Of a stretch of 38,927 bases of DNA, positions 1-9,353 are shown piece after piece. The position numbers and the translations under genes are program-made. The notes beneath the pieces were generated by a model that was not told where the DNA came from, ran no database searches, and worked only from the letters and a program-made list of their open reading frames with translations. Numbering within the stretch: position 1 is the stretch's first letter; each line of letters starts with the position of its first letter. Source of the stretch: Desulfurococcales archaeon (GTDB lineage Archaea; Thermoproteota; Thermoprotei_A; Sulfolobales; Acidilobaceae); assembly GCA_015523445.1 (NCBI GenBank), contig WAKG01000003.1, positions 1 through 38,927 of the forward strand, given 5' to 3'.

Positions 1-19
1 AGATGTGTATAAGAGACAG
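1..19 (+). other. Nextera transposase mosaic-end adapter remnant
   Basis: The first 19 bases, AGATGTGTATAAGAGACAG, are identical to the Tn5 mosaic end used in Nextera library preparation. This is a technical sequence left at the contig edge and not part of the organism. Genomic sequence should be taken to start at about base 20. Confidence 0.95.
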
Positions 20-355
20 GTAGTGGGTGATCTAGTTAAAAAGTCTTTAGCTAATTAAGTTCAACTTGGTTTCGATTTTATAGCTATTGTTTGTGGCATG
101 TGTATTGTTTAAGTGTATGTCCATGGAAGATGTCTTATAGTGTGCTAGGACCTGCTAGACGGTTCTGGTACATTACCAGACTTTTATGTCGTGGATTCAC
201 TACGGGTCTATATTTTCAGGTTTAGCCTATGCCTTACAACCGCCTAATGGTTTCCCTGTATCCTTAGTCCTAGTGGCTGACTGTGTTGAGTATAGAAGGA
301 TAAGTCATGTATGCTTATACCGCGTATTGTGAGTTAACAGGGTTAACCAGCTACG
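20..355. other. Gene-poor stretch with one terminator-like hairpin
   Basis: No convincing coding region, tRNA or repeat is visible. The stretch is more AT-rich than the genes that follow and has stops in all frames. The only clear structure is a perfect 7-bp hairpin at 164-180, TCTGGTA, loop CAT, TACCAGA, followed by CTTTTA, which resembles a transcription terminator on the plus strand. Because the sequence begins at an adapter, any gene it would terminate may be missing. Confidence 0.5.
164..186 (+). terminator. Hairpin with short T tract
   Basis: TCTGGTA (164-170) pairs perfectly with TACCAGA (174-180) across a 3-nt loop, followed by CTTTTA. The shape resembles an intrinsic terminator. Archaeal terminators rely mainly on the T tract, so the role is uncertain. 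Confidence 0.3.
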
Positions 356-589
356 GTGTGCCTCGGGAGCCTGGTCATTCCACATTTCAGAGCTTCGGCC
401 CTTACATGGCTCTTCATCGGCCTTGATAGGAGGGGCTCCTCAGACCCGTTTAACTTCATCACCCTTAGGGGGCTCGGTCATCGAGCGCCAGTCATCGCTC
501 CTGTATGTATTATTGGCTTGTGGGGGATATATGCTGGTTTAGCCGGGGCTGTTCTAGCTTCTAGACTTATCCGGAGTCGATACTATTAG
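356..589 (+). CDS. Possible small membrane protein (77 aa)
   Basis: This ORF starts with GTG and lies 30 nt before the next gene on the same strand. I do not recognise the protein. Residues about 45-72 (APVIAPVCIIGLWGIYAGLAG region) could form one membrane segment; the N-terminal half is unremarkable. There is no strong Shine-Dalgarno site, and family membership cannot be judged. It may be a small real gene, a degraded remnant or a chance ORF; the last is quite possible. Confidence 0.25.
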   Translation: MCLGSLVIPHFRASALTWLFIGLDRRGSSDPFNFITLRGLGHRAPVIAPVCIIGLWGIYAGLAGAVLASRLIRSRYY

Positions 590-619
590 GGTTAGTTTAA
601 ATGAAGGGGTAGGGGCCGC

Positions 620-1327
620 ATGGCGGCTTCAAGGCGAGTGGCGGTATTGCTTACAGCAGTAATCCTGGTATCTACATTGTATTCAGTCTACCTGGGTGTG
701 CTGTCTCCAGTTAAGAGGGGGCTTGGAGGGTGGACCCTACTCGGCGAGGATGAGGAGAGGCTCGAGTCTGGGTTGGCATCTGCTTCTGTAAGGCTTAGGG
801 TCTATAGGGTTAATGTGGATGGTGATAGCCTGGCTAGGGCTATTGATAGTATTATTGACTATTGTGTGAAGCAGGATGTGCAGGGTGGTTGGGATGTGTG
901 TGATGTTGATCCTGGCGAGCTGGAGAGGTATGCGGGAGAGGGTAGGCTAGCGGTTATAGCAGTGGTGGCTAGGATCTCCAATACTGGCTTAGCTCCGGTG
1001 AGCGTTGGGGGCCCGGGCCCCTTGTGTGGCCAGAGCTACAATCTGGAGCATCTAGAGGATTCAAGCCTAGTTCCCCTAGTTGTTCATAGGGAGCCCGTAG
1101 CTTACTTGGAGTTTAAGGTTCTTGAGGGTGAGGTTGTCCTAGGCTATGGTGGGTATTGCCAGCTTGCACTGGTTATGCGCAAGCTGCTGCCAGGCAGTTT
1201 CTCTGAGACTGTATATGGTTTTATCGTGGTGACGCCATTTAAGGGAGTCTTTTCTATAGAATCTAGCGTGGAGATTGATAGAGTCTGGCATGATATTACA
1301 CTTAATGTCAGCGTGGAGATACGCTAA
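620..1327 (+). CDS. Exported or membrane-anchored hypothetical protein with four cysteines
   Basis: A 235-residue protein of unrecognised family. Residues about 6-28 form a hydrophobic N-terminal segment (VAVLLTAVILVSTLYSVYL) after two arginines, typical of a signal anchor, so the rest should lie outside the membrane. Four cysteines (about 82, 94, 136 and 180) fall in the predicted external part, enough for two disulfides. The start ATG follows a purine-rich GGGGTAGGGG stretch. The stop TAA overlaps the stop of the convergent VKOR gene by 4 nt (CTAA). The combination of an external Cys-containing protein and a disulfide-forming enzyme next door suggests an enzyme-client pairing, but that is inference. 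Confidence 0.65.
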   Translation: MAASRRVAVLLTAVILVSTLYSVYLGVLSPVKRGLGGWTLLGEDEERLESGLASASVRLRVYRVNVDGDSLARAIDSIIDYCVKQDVQGGWDVCDVDPGELERYAGEGRLAVIAVVARISNTGLAPVSVGGPGPLCGQSYNLEHLEDSSLVPLVVHREPVAYLEFKVLEGEVVLGYGGYCQLALVMRKLLPGSFSETVYGFIVVTPFKGVFSIESSVEIDRVWHDITLNVSVEIR

Positions 1328-1740
1328 GCTAGCGTTAATACGATAGCTTGGAGTAGGATTATGATGTGCATTATTGTACACCATAGGCATACTGCCCTAG
1401 CCTTTACTAGCTCCAGATAGACTAGGTAGGGGACCAGTAGTGCCCCAGCTATCCAGAGGATCTTATAGGCCAATAGCGTTATGTGGCTACCTGTAGCTAG
1501 GTATGACGAGAATAATAGTAGCTGGAATGCGAAGTATATGGGGGCTAGCTGGGATAGGTGCACTCTTCCTAGCACTAGCGCCTCTGGAAGCATGTATACC
1601 AGTTTGCACCCACCCGGCTCCTCCCCTACACTGCATATAGCATTCCTCAGCTCCGCCTTGTAGTCATGGTAGGATAGGATGCCAGCTAATAGACCTGCTA
1701 GGGTTAATAGGCTTTGGGTTACCGGGTTTAGCGGGTCCAT
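1324..1740 (-). CDS. Vitamin K epoxide reductase (VKOR) family disulfide-forming membrane protein
   Basis: The 138-residue protein has four to five hydrophobic segments and the VKOR cysteine pattern: a loop pair at Cys36 and Cys45 (ICSVGEEPGGC) and a membrane CxxC at Cys118/Cys121 (VCLWCT). In archaea such proteins pass electrons from folding exported proteins to quinone, making disulfides outside the cell. This copy is the short, single-domain form without a fused thioredoxin. A separate thioredoxin lies at 27890-28378. It follows atpB by 10 nt on the same strand, so it may be read through from the ATP synthase transcript. The pattern of all four cysteines makes the call firm. Confidence 0.85.
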   Translation of the reverse strand: MDPLNPVTQSLLTLAGLLAGILSYHDYKAELRNAICSVGEEPGGCKLVYMLPEALVLGRVHLSQLAPIYFAFQLLLFSSYLATGSHITLLAYKILWIAGALLVPYLVYLELVKARAVCLWCTIMHIIILLQAIVLTLA

Positions 1741-1750
1741 CTCTACTAGC

Positions 1751-3166
1751 CTACATGGACCTATAGTTGGGGTGGTACTTCTTTATTGTCTCCTCCTTTA
1801 TGTTCACCAGCTCCTCCTCCGGCAGCGTGGCTAGTATCTCCCATGCTATGTCTAGGGTCTGCTCTATAGTCCTATTCTCCCTCGGTCCCTGGCTTAGGAA
1901 GCGGCGCTCGAATAGGTCTGCGAACTTTAGGTACTTCCTGTCTGTCTGGCTTAGGCTCTCCTCCCCCACCACAGCTGCCAGGCTCCTCAGCTCCACTCCC
2001 CTACTGTAGGCTGCGTATAGCTGGTTGCTGACCTCAGCGTGGTCTTCCCTCGTCTTGCCTGGGCCTATCCCTTCCTTCATCAGCCTGGATAGGCTCATGA
2101 GCACGTTTATTGGCGGGTAGATTCCCTTGTTGTGCAGCTCTCTGCTTAGGACTATCTGGCCCTCTGTTATGTATCCCGTCAAGTCTGGTATCGGATGTGT
2201 TATATCGTCGTTTGGCATTGTTAGTATGGGCATCTGCGTTATACTCCCCTTCTTGCCCTTGACCCTCCCGGCCCTCTCGTATATGCTTGCCAAGTCGCTG
2301 TACAGATATCCAGGGTATCCTTGCCTGCCGGGAACCTCTTCTCTGGCTGCGCTTATCTCCCTCAGCGCCTCGGCGTAGTTGGTCATATCTGTTAGTATGA
2401 CTAGGACGTGCATGTCCCTCTCGTATGCAAGGTACTCTGCAAGAGTTAGGGCTGACCTTGGAGTTACGAGCCTAACCATTGCCGGCTCATCCGCTAAGTT
2501 AACGAACATAGCCACCCTGTTCAGGGCCCCAGTTTCCTCGAAGAACTTCTTGAAGAACATATAGTCGTCATACTTTATACCGATGGCTGCGAACACGACT
2601 GCGAACTCCTCGGCCTCACCCCTGACAGTTGCCTGCCTCGCGATCTGTGCGGCTAGTATGTTGTGCGGCATTCCGGAGCCGCTGAATATGGGTAGCTTCT
2701 GCCCCCTTACCAGGGTGTTCATCCCGTCTATGGCACTTACACCAGTCTGTATGAAGTCCTCGGGATAGCTTCTCTCAGCCGGGTTGAGTGGAGCCCCGTT
2801 GACGTCCCTCTCATCCTCGGCAATGATCTTGGGGCCACCGTCTATAGGCTCTCCCAGGCCGTTGAATATCCTGCCTAGCATGTCCTCGCTTACGGGTATT
2901 TCGAGAGGTTTGCCTAGGAACCTCACCCTTGTGCCTGTGGTGGTTATGCCAGTGGTGCCCTCGAATACCTGAACGACTGCCACGCCCCGGGCGACATCTA
3001 GCACTCTACCCCTCCTCTTCTCCCCTGTTGGTAGCTCTACCTCAACTATCTCGTCATAGGCCACGTTTGTTACGCCCTCTACTATGAGTAGGGGTCCCTT
3101 GATCTCGGTGATCCTGGAGTATTCCCTTATACCTGCTATCTCCATACCCATCCCGTACCACCTCAC
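1751..3166 (-). CDS. atpB: A-type ATP synthase subunit B
   Basis: Non-catalytic regulatory subunit of the A1 head, alternating with subunit A in the hexamer. The family blocks are all present, including [12 protein letters not shown], the region that replaces a true P-loop, and [18 protein letters not shown]. The length of 471 aa is close to the usual 460-470. The ORF-track GTG start overlaps the atpA stop as GTGA, which would couple translation. However, the in-frame ATG codons at 3151 and 3145 lie after GAGGTG and give a better-sized N terminus (about 464-466 aa), so the true start may be one of those. The gene is third-to-last in the minus-strand run F-E-A-B-VKOR. No subunit D gene follows it. 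Confidence 0.96.
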   Translation of the reverse strand: MRWYGMGMEIAGIREYSRITEIKGPLLIVEGVTNVAYDEIVEVELPTGEKRRGRVLDVARGVAVVQVFEGTTGITTTGTRVRFLGKPLEIPVSEDMLGRIFNGLGEPIDGGPKIIAEDERDVNGAPLNPAERSYPEDFIQTGVSAIDGMNTLVRGQKLPIFSGSGMPHNILAAQIARQATVRGEAEEFAVVFAAIGIKYDDYMFFKKFFEETGALNRVAMFVNLADEPAMVRLVTPRSALTLAEYLAYERDMHVLVILTDMTNYAEALREISAAREEVPGRQGYPGYLYSDLASIYERAGRVKGKKGSITQMPILTMPNDDITHPIPDLTGYITEGQIVLSRELHNKGIYPPINVLMSLSRLMKEGIGPGKTREDHAEVSNQLYAAYSRGVELRSLAAVVGEESLSQTDRKYLKFADLFERRFLSQGPRENRTIEQTLDIAWEILATLPEEELVNIKEETIKKYHPNYRSM

Positions 3167-4959
3167 CCGAGCCTTGCCTCGAGGGACTCCAGGGCTTTAA
3201 GGGCCCTGTTCCTCAGCTCCTCTATCTTCTCCAGCTCATCGTTCTTTATGCTGAACTTGGCCTTGACCATCTCCACGTAGAGCCTCCCTACGGCATCCCT
3301 TATCTGTGCAACAGTGGCTCCGTGCTCGACCAGCTGCGCTGCCTTCCTGTGGAAGTCTAGTATCATCTTGAGTAGCTTGAACTGCTTCTCTGGAGTAGTG
3401 AACGCGTCGATCGGGTCGAACGCGTTCTGCTTTAGGAAGCCGTCCTTGAGGAGCCTAGCGGTCTCTAGGACCAGCTTATCCTTCTCATCCAGGCTCTCAG
3501 TGCCTACTAGCCTGACTATCTCCTGTAGCTCGTCCTCCCTGAGGAGTATCTCCATTGCCTCGTCTCTATACTCCTTCCACCTCTTATCCACGTTCTTATG
3601 CCACCACTCAGCAACCAGATCCGTGTAGGCGCTATAGCTTAGTAGCCAGTTGATCGCGGGGTAGTGCCTACTGTAGGCTAGCTTCGTGTCTAGGGCCCAG
3701 AAGACCCTTATGAACCTCTTAGTGTGGCTTGTCACTGGCTCGGTGAAGTCGCCTCCCGGCGGACTTACTGCCCCCACGATAGTCACGCTCCCCATCCTCT
3801 CCGGGGAGCCCAGAGCCTCGACCCTGCCAGCCCTCTCATAGAACTCCGCCAGCCTCGATGCCAGATAGCTCGGATACCCCTCCTCAGCAGGCATCTCCTC
3901 CAGCCTACCCGCTATCTCCCTAAGAGCCTCCGCCCACCTGCTAGTCGAGTCTGCCACCAGGAGGACATCATACCCCATGTCCCTATAGTACTCTGCCAGG
4001 GTGACCCCAACATATATACTAGCCTCCCTAGCCGCCACTGGCATGTTGCTGGTGTTCGCTATCAGTATCGTCCTCTCCATCAACGGCTTACCCGTCCACG
4101 GATCCTTATACTTTGGGAACCTCTCCAGGACCTCGGTCATCTCATTACCCCTCTCACCACACCCTATATAGACAACCACCCTGGCAGAGCTCCACTGAGC
4201 CAAACTATGGAGTGTAACCGTTTTCCCCGTGCCAAACCCTCCAGGCACGGCGCCGGTTCCTCCTCTGGCCATTGGGAAGAGGGTGTCTATTATCCTGGTG
4301 CCAGTTATGAGGGGCTCTGTGGGGTCTAGCTTGGCCTTGAATGGTCTGGGTATCCTTACTGGCCATCTCTGGGCCATCCTTATGTCGATTGTCTTCCCGT
4401 CTGTACGTACCTGGGCTATGACTTCGTCTACCGTGTAGTCTCCCTCTACTGCTAGCCAGGTTAGGGTGCCCCTGACGCCGGGTGGCACCATTATCTTGTG
4501 TGTGATTAGGCTTGTCTCCTCTACTATACCTAGTACGTCGCCTCCCTCAACCTTGCCGCCCAGCTCTGCCTGGGGCTTGAAGTGCCACTTCTTGTCCCTG
4601 GGTAGCGGGGGTACATCGATCCCCCTCTCTATGAACATTCTCCTGTGGGGCAAGTCCCTCGCTATTGTCTCCGCTATCAGAGGTAGAGGCCTCTGGACTC
4701 CATCGTAGATCGTACCTAGGAGGCCTGGGCCTAGCTCTACGCTGAGTGGAGCCCCGGTGCCCTCAACCACCTCTCCGGGCTTGAGCCCCGTCGTTGACTC
4801 GTAGACCTGTATGTAGGCTTTGTCTCCCCTGATCCTAGTTATCTCGCCGATAAGCCTATCCTCTCCAACCCTGACCATCTCGAACATCTGTGCTCCTTGC
4901 ATGTTCTCCGCTATTATCAGTGGACCGGAGATCCTCACAATCCTACCTTTAACCGGCAA
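3163..4959 (-). CDS. atpA: A-type ATP synthase catalytic subunit A
   Basis: Catalytic nucleotide-binding subunit of the A1 head at the inner face of the membrane. The 598-residue length, the non-homologous insert at about residues 115-190, and the P-loop GGFGTGKT (about 240-247) with the following CGERGNEM block identify it. The P-loop differs from the GPFGSGKT form I remember for archaeal A subunits. The start is TTG with GAGGGG about 8 nt upstream. A TTTAAA element at about 5008-5014 suggests an internal promoter between atpE and atpA. The stop overlaps the atpB ORF by 4 nt. Confidence 0.97.
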   Translation of the reverse strand: MPVKGRIVRISGPLIIAENMQGAQMFEMVRVGEDRLIGEITRIRGDKAYIQVYESTTGLKPGEVVEGTGAPLSVELGPGLLGTIYDGVQRPLPLIAETIARDLPHRRMFIERGIDVPPLPRDKKWHFKPQAELGGKVEGGDVLGIVEETSLITHKIMVPPGVRGTLTWLAVEGDYTVDEVIAQVRTDGKTIDIRMAQRWPVRIPRPFKAKLDPTEPLITGTRIIDTLFPMARGGTGAVPGGFGTGKTVTLHSLAQWSSARVVVYIGCGERGNEMTEVLERFPKYKDPWTGKPLMERTILIANTSNMPVAAREASIYVGVTLAEYYRDMGYDVLLVADSTSRWAEALREIAGRLEEMPAEEGYPSYLASRLAEFYERAGRVEALGSPERMGSVTIVGAVSPPGGDFTEPVTSHTKRFIRVFWALDTKLAYSRHYPAINWLLSYSAYTDLVAEWWHKNVDKRWKEYRDEAMEILLREDELQEIVRLVGTESLDEKDKLVLETARLLKDGFLKQNAFDPIDAFTTPEKQFKLLKMILDFHRKAAQLVEHGATVAQIRDAVGRLYVEMVKAKFSIKNDELEKIEELRNRALKALESLEARLG

Positions 4960-5040
4960 ATCTAACCCCTCTGGCTAACCCACAATCCACATGGCAACAA
5001 GTCTTGACTTTAAATCTAGCTACACTAGGAGGAGGGAGTG

Positions 5041-5655
5041 TTATGTCTCTCTGAAGAGGGCGCGGGATGCTGCTAGCCTTAGCTTGGCCTCGTTTAGGCT
5101 GAGTATCAGGTCTAGGCTATAGTCTATTCTTATACTTCCATCCTCCGACTCAGCTATGGCCCCACCCTTTATGGGGGCTGGCTCGGGCGATAGTATTATG
5201 TTCCTTGCATGCAATGTCTGCAGTATGCCTCTAGCTAGCTCTAAGTCGTCCTTAGCCACCTTAACTATGACACGGTCATGCCTACGGGCCTCCTCCGCTA
5301 TCCTCTCTAGCACCCTCCTCATAAACCTGGGGTACCACTCCTCGTTTTTGCTAGCCACAACAGCGTCTACAGCTTTTGAGATAGCCTCATCTATGTATTT
5401 GCTCTTAACCTCCGCAACTCTATTCCTTAGCTCCAGCTCCAGTGAGGATCTTTTGCTGGTCAATGCCTCCACGAGCCTCTGGTACTCATCTTCAATTTTC
5501 CTCAGGGCATCTGCAAGCGCCCTCTTGTAGGCATCCTCTATAATCTTCAGGGCAGCCTGGTAGGACTCATCTATAACTGACTGAGCGTTCTTCTCCTCCC
5601 TCTCGACTATAGCCCTAGCGAGTGCCTCCGGGTCTCCGTAGATCCTCATCGCCAT
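5041..5655 (-). CDS. atpE: A-type ATP synthase subunit E (peripheral stalk)
   Basis: The 204-residue protein has a long charged N-terminal helix (about 10-100, rich in Glu/Lys/Arg/Ala) and a mixed alpha/beta C-terminal half, as in subunit E. This subunit pairs with a subunit of the H type to form the peripheral stalk that holds the A1 head still. It is the second gene of the F-E-A-B run, 12 nt after atpF. ATG at 5655 or the ATG two codons later could be the start. No subunit H gene is visible in the window. Confidence 0.9.
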   Translation of the reverse strand: MAMRIYGDPEALARAIVEREEKNAQSVIDESYQAALKIIEDAYKRALADALRKIEDEYQRLVEALTSKRSSLELELRNRVAEVKSKYIDEAISKAVDAVVASKNEEWYPRFMRRVLERIAEEARRHDRVIVKVAKDDLELARGILQTLHARNIILSPEPAPIKGGAIAESEDGSIRIDYSLDLILSLNEAKLRLAASRALFRET

Positions 5656-5667
5656 ATACCCCCAATG

Positions 5668-5970
5668 CTACCCGAGCCCTAGGGCCTTGGCTAGTAGCTT
5701 ATCAACGTTTATGGGCTCCGCTGTAGCCCATCTTGTCGGTAGAACCAATACTGGCTTATCAACCTCCTTTATACTGTCCCTGAACATGTCCTCATCCTCG
5801 ACCATGTGTTTTAGCACTATTATAAGACCGATGTCATCCCTCCTAGAGGCCTCTATAACCTTCCTCACCACGTCATCCTGGCTATAAGCCTCTATGGCTA
5901 TAAGCCCGGCGCTCCTGAAGAGGGGATTATTATATTTGTCACCTATAACTGCAACCTTATACTCGCCCAA
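5668..5970 (-). CDS. atpF: A-type ATP synthase subunit F (central stalk)
   Basis: A 100-residue protein with the subunit F pattern: N-terminal KVAVIGDK strand, IGLIIVLKHM core and the KPVLVLPTR segment. It binds the central stalk subunit D near the base of the head. It begins the minus-strand ATP synthase run, with a TTG start preceded by GGGACTGAGGG. It stands opposite atpI across a 101-bp divergent spacer that must hold both promoters. Confidence 0.92.
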   Translation of the reverse strand: MGEYKVAVIGDKYNNPLFRSAGLIAIEAYSQDDVVRKVIEASRRDDIGLIIVLKHMVEDEDMFRDSIKEVDKPVLVLPTRWATAEPINVDKLLAKALGLG

Positions 5971-6029
5971 CCCTCAGTCCCTTACCAGTTATGCCTCGTA
6001 GAAGGGTACTTATCATTGATCCCCGGCCT

Positions 6030-6050
6030 GCCATGCTTTAATAACTCGAC
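6030..6050. promoter_or_regulatory. Divergent promoter region between atpF and atpI
   Basis: CTTTAATA at 6036-6043 sits about 32 nt before the GTG of atpI, near the expected place for a TATA box with a leaderless or almost leaderless start. On the other strand the same AT-rich core reads GTTATTAAAG and could serve the F-E-A-B operon with a leader of about 40 nt. Inferred from spacing only. Confidence 0.45.
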
Positions 6051-6071
6051 ATACGGCCAAATGCCAAGTGG

Positions 6072-8165
6072 GTGTATAATGGTAAGGGCGAGGTGCTGGA
6101 GGAGTTGCTGATTTCCAGCAGGGTTGAAGAGGTAGTAGTGACTCTGGTTGACGAGCATTACGACAGGGTGATAGCCAAGCTGGCTGTGGAGGGCATCTTC
6201 CACATAGACTCTCCTCCCAGCGGATTCAAGGGTAACGTTGATAGGGAATACGTCAGGGCCCTCTCCCTAGCCTCAGAGTACACCTCCAAGCTAGAATCAT
6301 TCTTCAGAGTCCTTGGCCTGGAGCCGCAGACCGTGGAGGGAGTTACGATACAGGTATCTAAGTGGATTGATGGCTTTAATAGGGTAATTAAGGAATATAA
6401 GGATATCCACGAGGAGTATGAGAGAGGAGTATCAAGGCTACTCCAGATAGAGTCCCAGCTGGGAGAACTCCAGGCGCTCAAAGCAGTCCTTTATCAGGTT
6501 AAACATGTTGACACTGATATAAGGGCAGCTATGGAAGTCACGCGGCTAGGCTTCTCCATAGGCTTTGTAAGCGCGGATGCTGAGGGGAAGCTAGAAGGGT
6601 ATGCTAAGAAGTATAACGTTATGATAGCGTATGAGAAAATCGATGAAGAAAAGGGCCTAGTTGCTGTGGCTGGTGACTATCCCTCTGTTAGGTCGGTGGT
6701 ATCCCAGCTGGCTAGGTATAAATGGAGCCCCCTCTCAATACCAATTAGCTTACCCGGATCTCCTGCTAAGGCGTTTGAAGCAGTAAGCGTGGAGATCCAA
6801 AGGCTTATGAGTGAGGCTGACAATATACGGTCTCTATTGGCTAGGGAGGATATGGTCTCTAAGCTTAAGGAGTACTATACTAAGGTCCTAGCATTCAGGG
6901 AGGTATTTAAGTTCCTAGTAAACACGTTGAAGACCAAGTCAACTAGGACCTTTAGGGGCTTCGTGGACGTGGCGGATAGGAGCCGTCTTGAGAAGGTCCT
7001 CAGGGAGGCCACTGGTGGCGCCTTTATAATGGCTAGCCTGGGCGTTAAGAGGGCTGCAGGTAAGACACCTACCAAGGTCAGGCTACCCGGCCCTCTCAGG
7101 ATTTTTCATAACATTGTTAGGATGTATGGAGAGCCCGATCCAGATGAGATTGTCCCCACAATTTTCCTTGTGATAACCTTGCCCCTAACATTTGCCCTCA
7201 TGTTTCCCGATGCTGGTCATGGACTCCTAGTTCTCCTATTTGGGTTACTCTACGTGATGCCTAGGAACAGGGACTGGGGTACGATCATTTCTATACTAGG
7301 TGCCTCTAGCATAATATCGGGCCTTCTCGCAGGGGAGATATTTGGACCTCTAGTATCTAAGGCCATCGGTATTCACAAGATATGGGAGGGTCTAGGGTTC
7401 GAGACCCCGCCTCTAGCACCTCCCACTCTGGCCTCCGAGCTATACCCGCCTGGACCTGAGAGAATAGAGTTATCCGTCACATTGCTCTATAAGTCCATAA
7501 CTATAGCCTTATGGATAGGAGGCTTTATGCTGACTCTAGGCGCCCTGCTGGGTGTGATAGACGCCCTACTCAAGGGAGACAAGATAGGGGCCATCCTGAT
7601 AAAGGCGCCTAAGCTACTATTCTTCGCCGCAGTCACTAGTCCCTTCCTAGTATACTTTAACATAAGCGAGTCAGGAGCTGTGCTGAGGAGCGCCTTGCTG
7701 GAGGGCAATCTAGACAACCCTGTGGCGGCATTCCTCTACTACGGAGCGATAGCCGGGCTACTATGGCTCTTCATAGGAAATATTGTCGAGGCCATTATCC
7801 ACAAGGAGTCGCCCCTCTCAGGGTTGGGCCATGGGTTCCTTGAGGTGTATGAGCTTGTCCTAATGGCGGTGGGGAACATACCCAGCTTCCTTAGGATCAT
7901 GGCGTTAAGCCTTGCTCATGCCAGCCTAATGCTAGGCTTCTCAGAACTCTACTACGTAGTTGCTGGAGATGGGATCTTAAGCCTGCTGGCTGGTGTGCTG
8001 ATCTACATTATGGGTAATCTACTCGCTGCCGGGCTCGAGGGCATACTATCCTACGCCCACAGTATAAGGCTGCACTTCTACGAGTGGTTCAGCAAGTTCT
8101 ATAGTGGAACAGGGATTCCCTTCCAGCCCATATCCCTACCTGGGGTTAGGATCGTGGTGGCCTAG
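6072..8165 (+). CDS. atpI: A-type ATP synthase subunit I (membrane subunit a)
   Basis: Membrane subunit of the Ao part, forming the half-channels for the coupling ion against the proteolipid ring. The 697-residue protein has the two expected halves: an N-terminal cytoplasmic arm (about 1-350) with helical, Glu/Lys-rich stretches, and a C-terminal part with about eight membrane segments. Conserved family blocks include FALMFPDAGHGLL, SFLRIMALSLAHASL (holding the essential arginine) and LHFYEWFSKFYSGTG near the end. The GTG start gives an N terminus (RVEEVVVTLVDEHYD) that lines up with the family. It is transcribed away from F-E-A-B. No proteolipid gene follows; the next gene is convergent, with two bases between stops. 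Confidence 0.95.
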   Translation: MYNGKGEVLEELLISSRVEEVVVTLVDEHYDRVIAKLAVEGIFHIDSPPSGFKGNVDREYVRALSLASEYTSKLESFFRVLGLEPQTVEGVTIQVSKWIDGFNRVIKEYKDIHEEYERGVSRLLQIESQLGELQALKAVLYQVKHVDTDIRAAMEVTRLGFSIGFVSADAEGKLEGYAKKYNVMIAYEKIDEEKGLVAVAGDYPSVRSVVSQLARYKWSPLSIPISLPGSPAKAFEAVSVEIQRLMSEADNIRSLLAREDMVSKLKEYYTKVLAFREVFKFLVNTLKTKSTRTFRGFVDVADRSRLEKVLREATGGAFIMASLGVKRAAGKTPTKVRLPGPLRIFHNIVRMYGEPDPDEIVPTIFLVITLPLTFALMFPDAGHGLLVLLFGLLYVMPRNRDWGTIISILGASSIISGLLAGEIFGPLVSKAIGIHKIWEGLGFETPPLAPPTLASELYPPGPERIELSVTLLYKSITIALWIGGFMLTLGALLGVIDALLKGDKIGAILIKAPKLLFFAAVTSPFLVYFNISESGAVLRSALLEGNLDNPVAAFLYYGAIAGLLWLFIGNIVEAIIHKESPLSGLGHGFLEVYELVLMAVGNIPSFLRIMALSLAHASLMLGFSELYYVVAGDGILSLLAGVLIYIMGNLLAAGLEGILSYAHSIRLHFYEWFSKFYSGTGIPFQPISLPGVRIVVA

Positions 8166-8167
8166 CC

Positions 8168-9334
8168 CTACATCCATATAAACGCTCCTTTCAGATAATC
8201 TAGGTACTCCTCCCCCCTCATAGTATGGTCAGGGGAGGCTCCCCTAAGGGAGCCTAGTATCCTATAGTTATCGTTAACCTCTAGAGCAACCTCAGATATT
8301 ATTTTGAGGAAGTTGTCTCTAGTGAGGAAGTAGCTACAGCTACTGAGGTATGCCACCGTGGAGCCGGGCGTTGAGTGTTTTAGGCTCCAACTGTATGCTC
8401 TCCTATACGCTTTAATCCCCCTGTTTATGCTATCCTGGTCTCCCCGCTGAATAAAGGCTGGAGGGTCTACTGTTATCGTGTCGAACCTGTCCTCGAGCCT
8501 CCTCATACTCCATATACTTGTATTGTAGATTTTGTATCTTTCAATACGGTTAATCTCTAGGTTTCTTCTGAGAATTCTAGCTGCGGTAGGGTCTTCTTCC
8601 ACGAAGACCACTATTCTCGCCCCTTCCATAGCTGCATGTATGCCAAAGGCCCCCGTATAGGAGAAAACGTCTAGGACCTTGCTCCCTACATATCTCCTTA
8701 GCTCTAGCCTATTCATTCTCTGGTCCAGGAAGAACCCGGTCTTTTGTCCATTCACCACGTCTACTATAAACTTAGCCCCGGCTTCTTCTATTATAACCTC
8801 TCTTTTCCTTCCTATGATCCATTCAACCACGGGCTCTAGGCCTATATCCTTCCTACTTCTCTGGGTGCTCTTGTTAAATACATGCCTTGACCCTGCTAGC
8901 CTGGATAGGACCTTTGCTATGTATTCTATATGGGGGTCTATGGCCCAGCTGCTAGACTGCAGTACAGCCACGTCTCCGTAAACATCTATTATTAGGCCTG
9001 AGAGTAGGTCCCCGTCACTGTTAACAAGCCTCATCCCATGCTCTGGAGCGTATCCCAGCCTTTCTCTAATCCTATAAGCATCCTCCAGTCTATCCTCTAT
9101 CACCTCTTGAGGAGTTGTGTAGCTACATCCACTATGTTCTACTACCCTCACCGCTACAGGGCCTCTAGGCTCCCATAGCCCACAGGCTTCCAGGCCTGCC
9201 TCGCTGGAGTGTATCTCTACAAGCTCTCCAGGCCTGAGCCCCTGCTCCGGGCGTACCCACTTCCTATAGATTATGGACGATCCGCGCCTGAGTTTTCGGA
9301 GACCTATCCCCTCGACTAGGACCTTACTGGGCAC
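8168..9334 (-). CDS. RlmI-like class I SAM-dependent rRNA (cytosine-C5) methyltransferase with PUA domain
   Basis: The 388-residue protein has a PUA-type RNA-binding N terminus (about 1-75), the family middle domain ending in VNGQKTGFFLDQR, a Rossmann SAM site (DVFSYTGAFGI) and a DPPAF motif followed by a SCSYF block with the cysteine expected in C5-cytosine enzymes. Relatives such as RlmI methylate 23S rRNA; the archaeal target cannot be read from sequence. The start is GTG. It lies 19 nt after the egsA stop on the same strand, so the two are probably co-transcribed. Confidence 0.85.
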   Translation of the reverse strand: MPSKVLVEGIGLRKLRRGSSIIYRKWVRPEQGLRPGELVEIHSSEAGLEACGLWEPRGPVAVRVVEHSGCSYTTPQEVIEDRLEDAYRIRERLGYAPEHGMRLVNSDGDLLSGLIIDVYGDVAVLQSSSWAIDPHIEYIAKVLSRLAGSRHVFNKSTQRSRKDIGLEPVVEWIIGRKREVIIEEAGAKFIVDVVNGQKTGFFLDQRMNRLELRRYVGSKVLDVFSYTGAFGIHAAMEGARIVVFVEEDPTAARILRRNLEINRIERYKIYNTSIWSMRRLEDRFDTITVDPPAFIQRGDQDSINRGIKAYRRAYSWSLKHSTPGSTVAYLSSCSYFLTRDNFLKIISEVALEVNDNYRILGSLRGASPDHTMRGEEYLDYLKGAFIWM

Positions 9335-9353
9335 TGTGGCTCCCTGCCACTGC

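Noticed and set aside
3724-4329. 201-aa plus-strand ORF antisense to atpA
   Set aside because: It lies wholly opposite the highly conserved catalytic subunit; the protein is rich in Pro/His/Arg without domain features and is a codon-use shadow.
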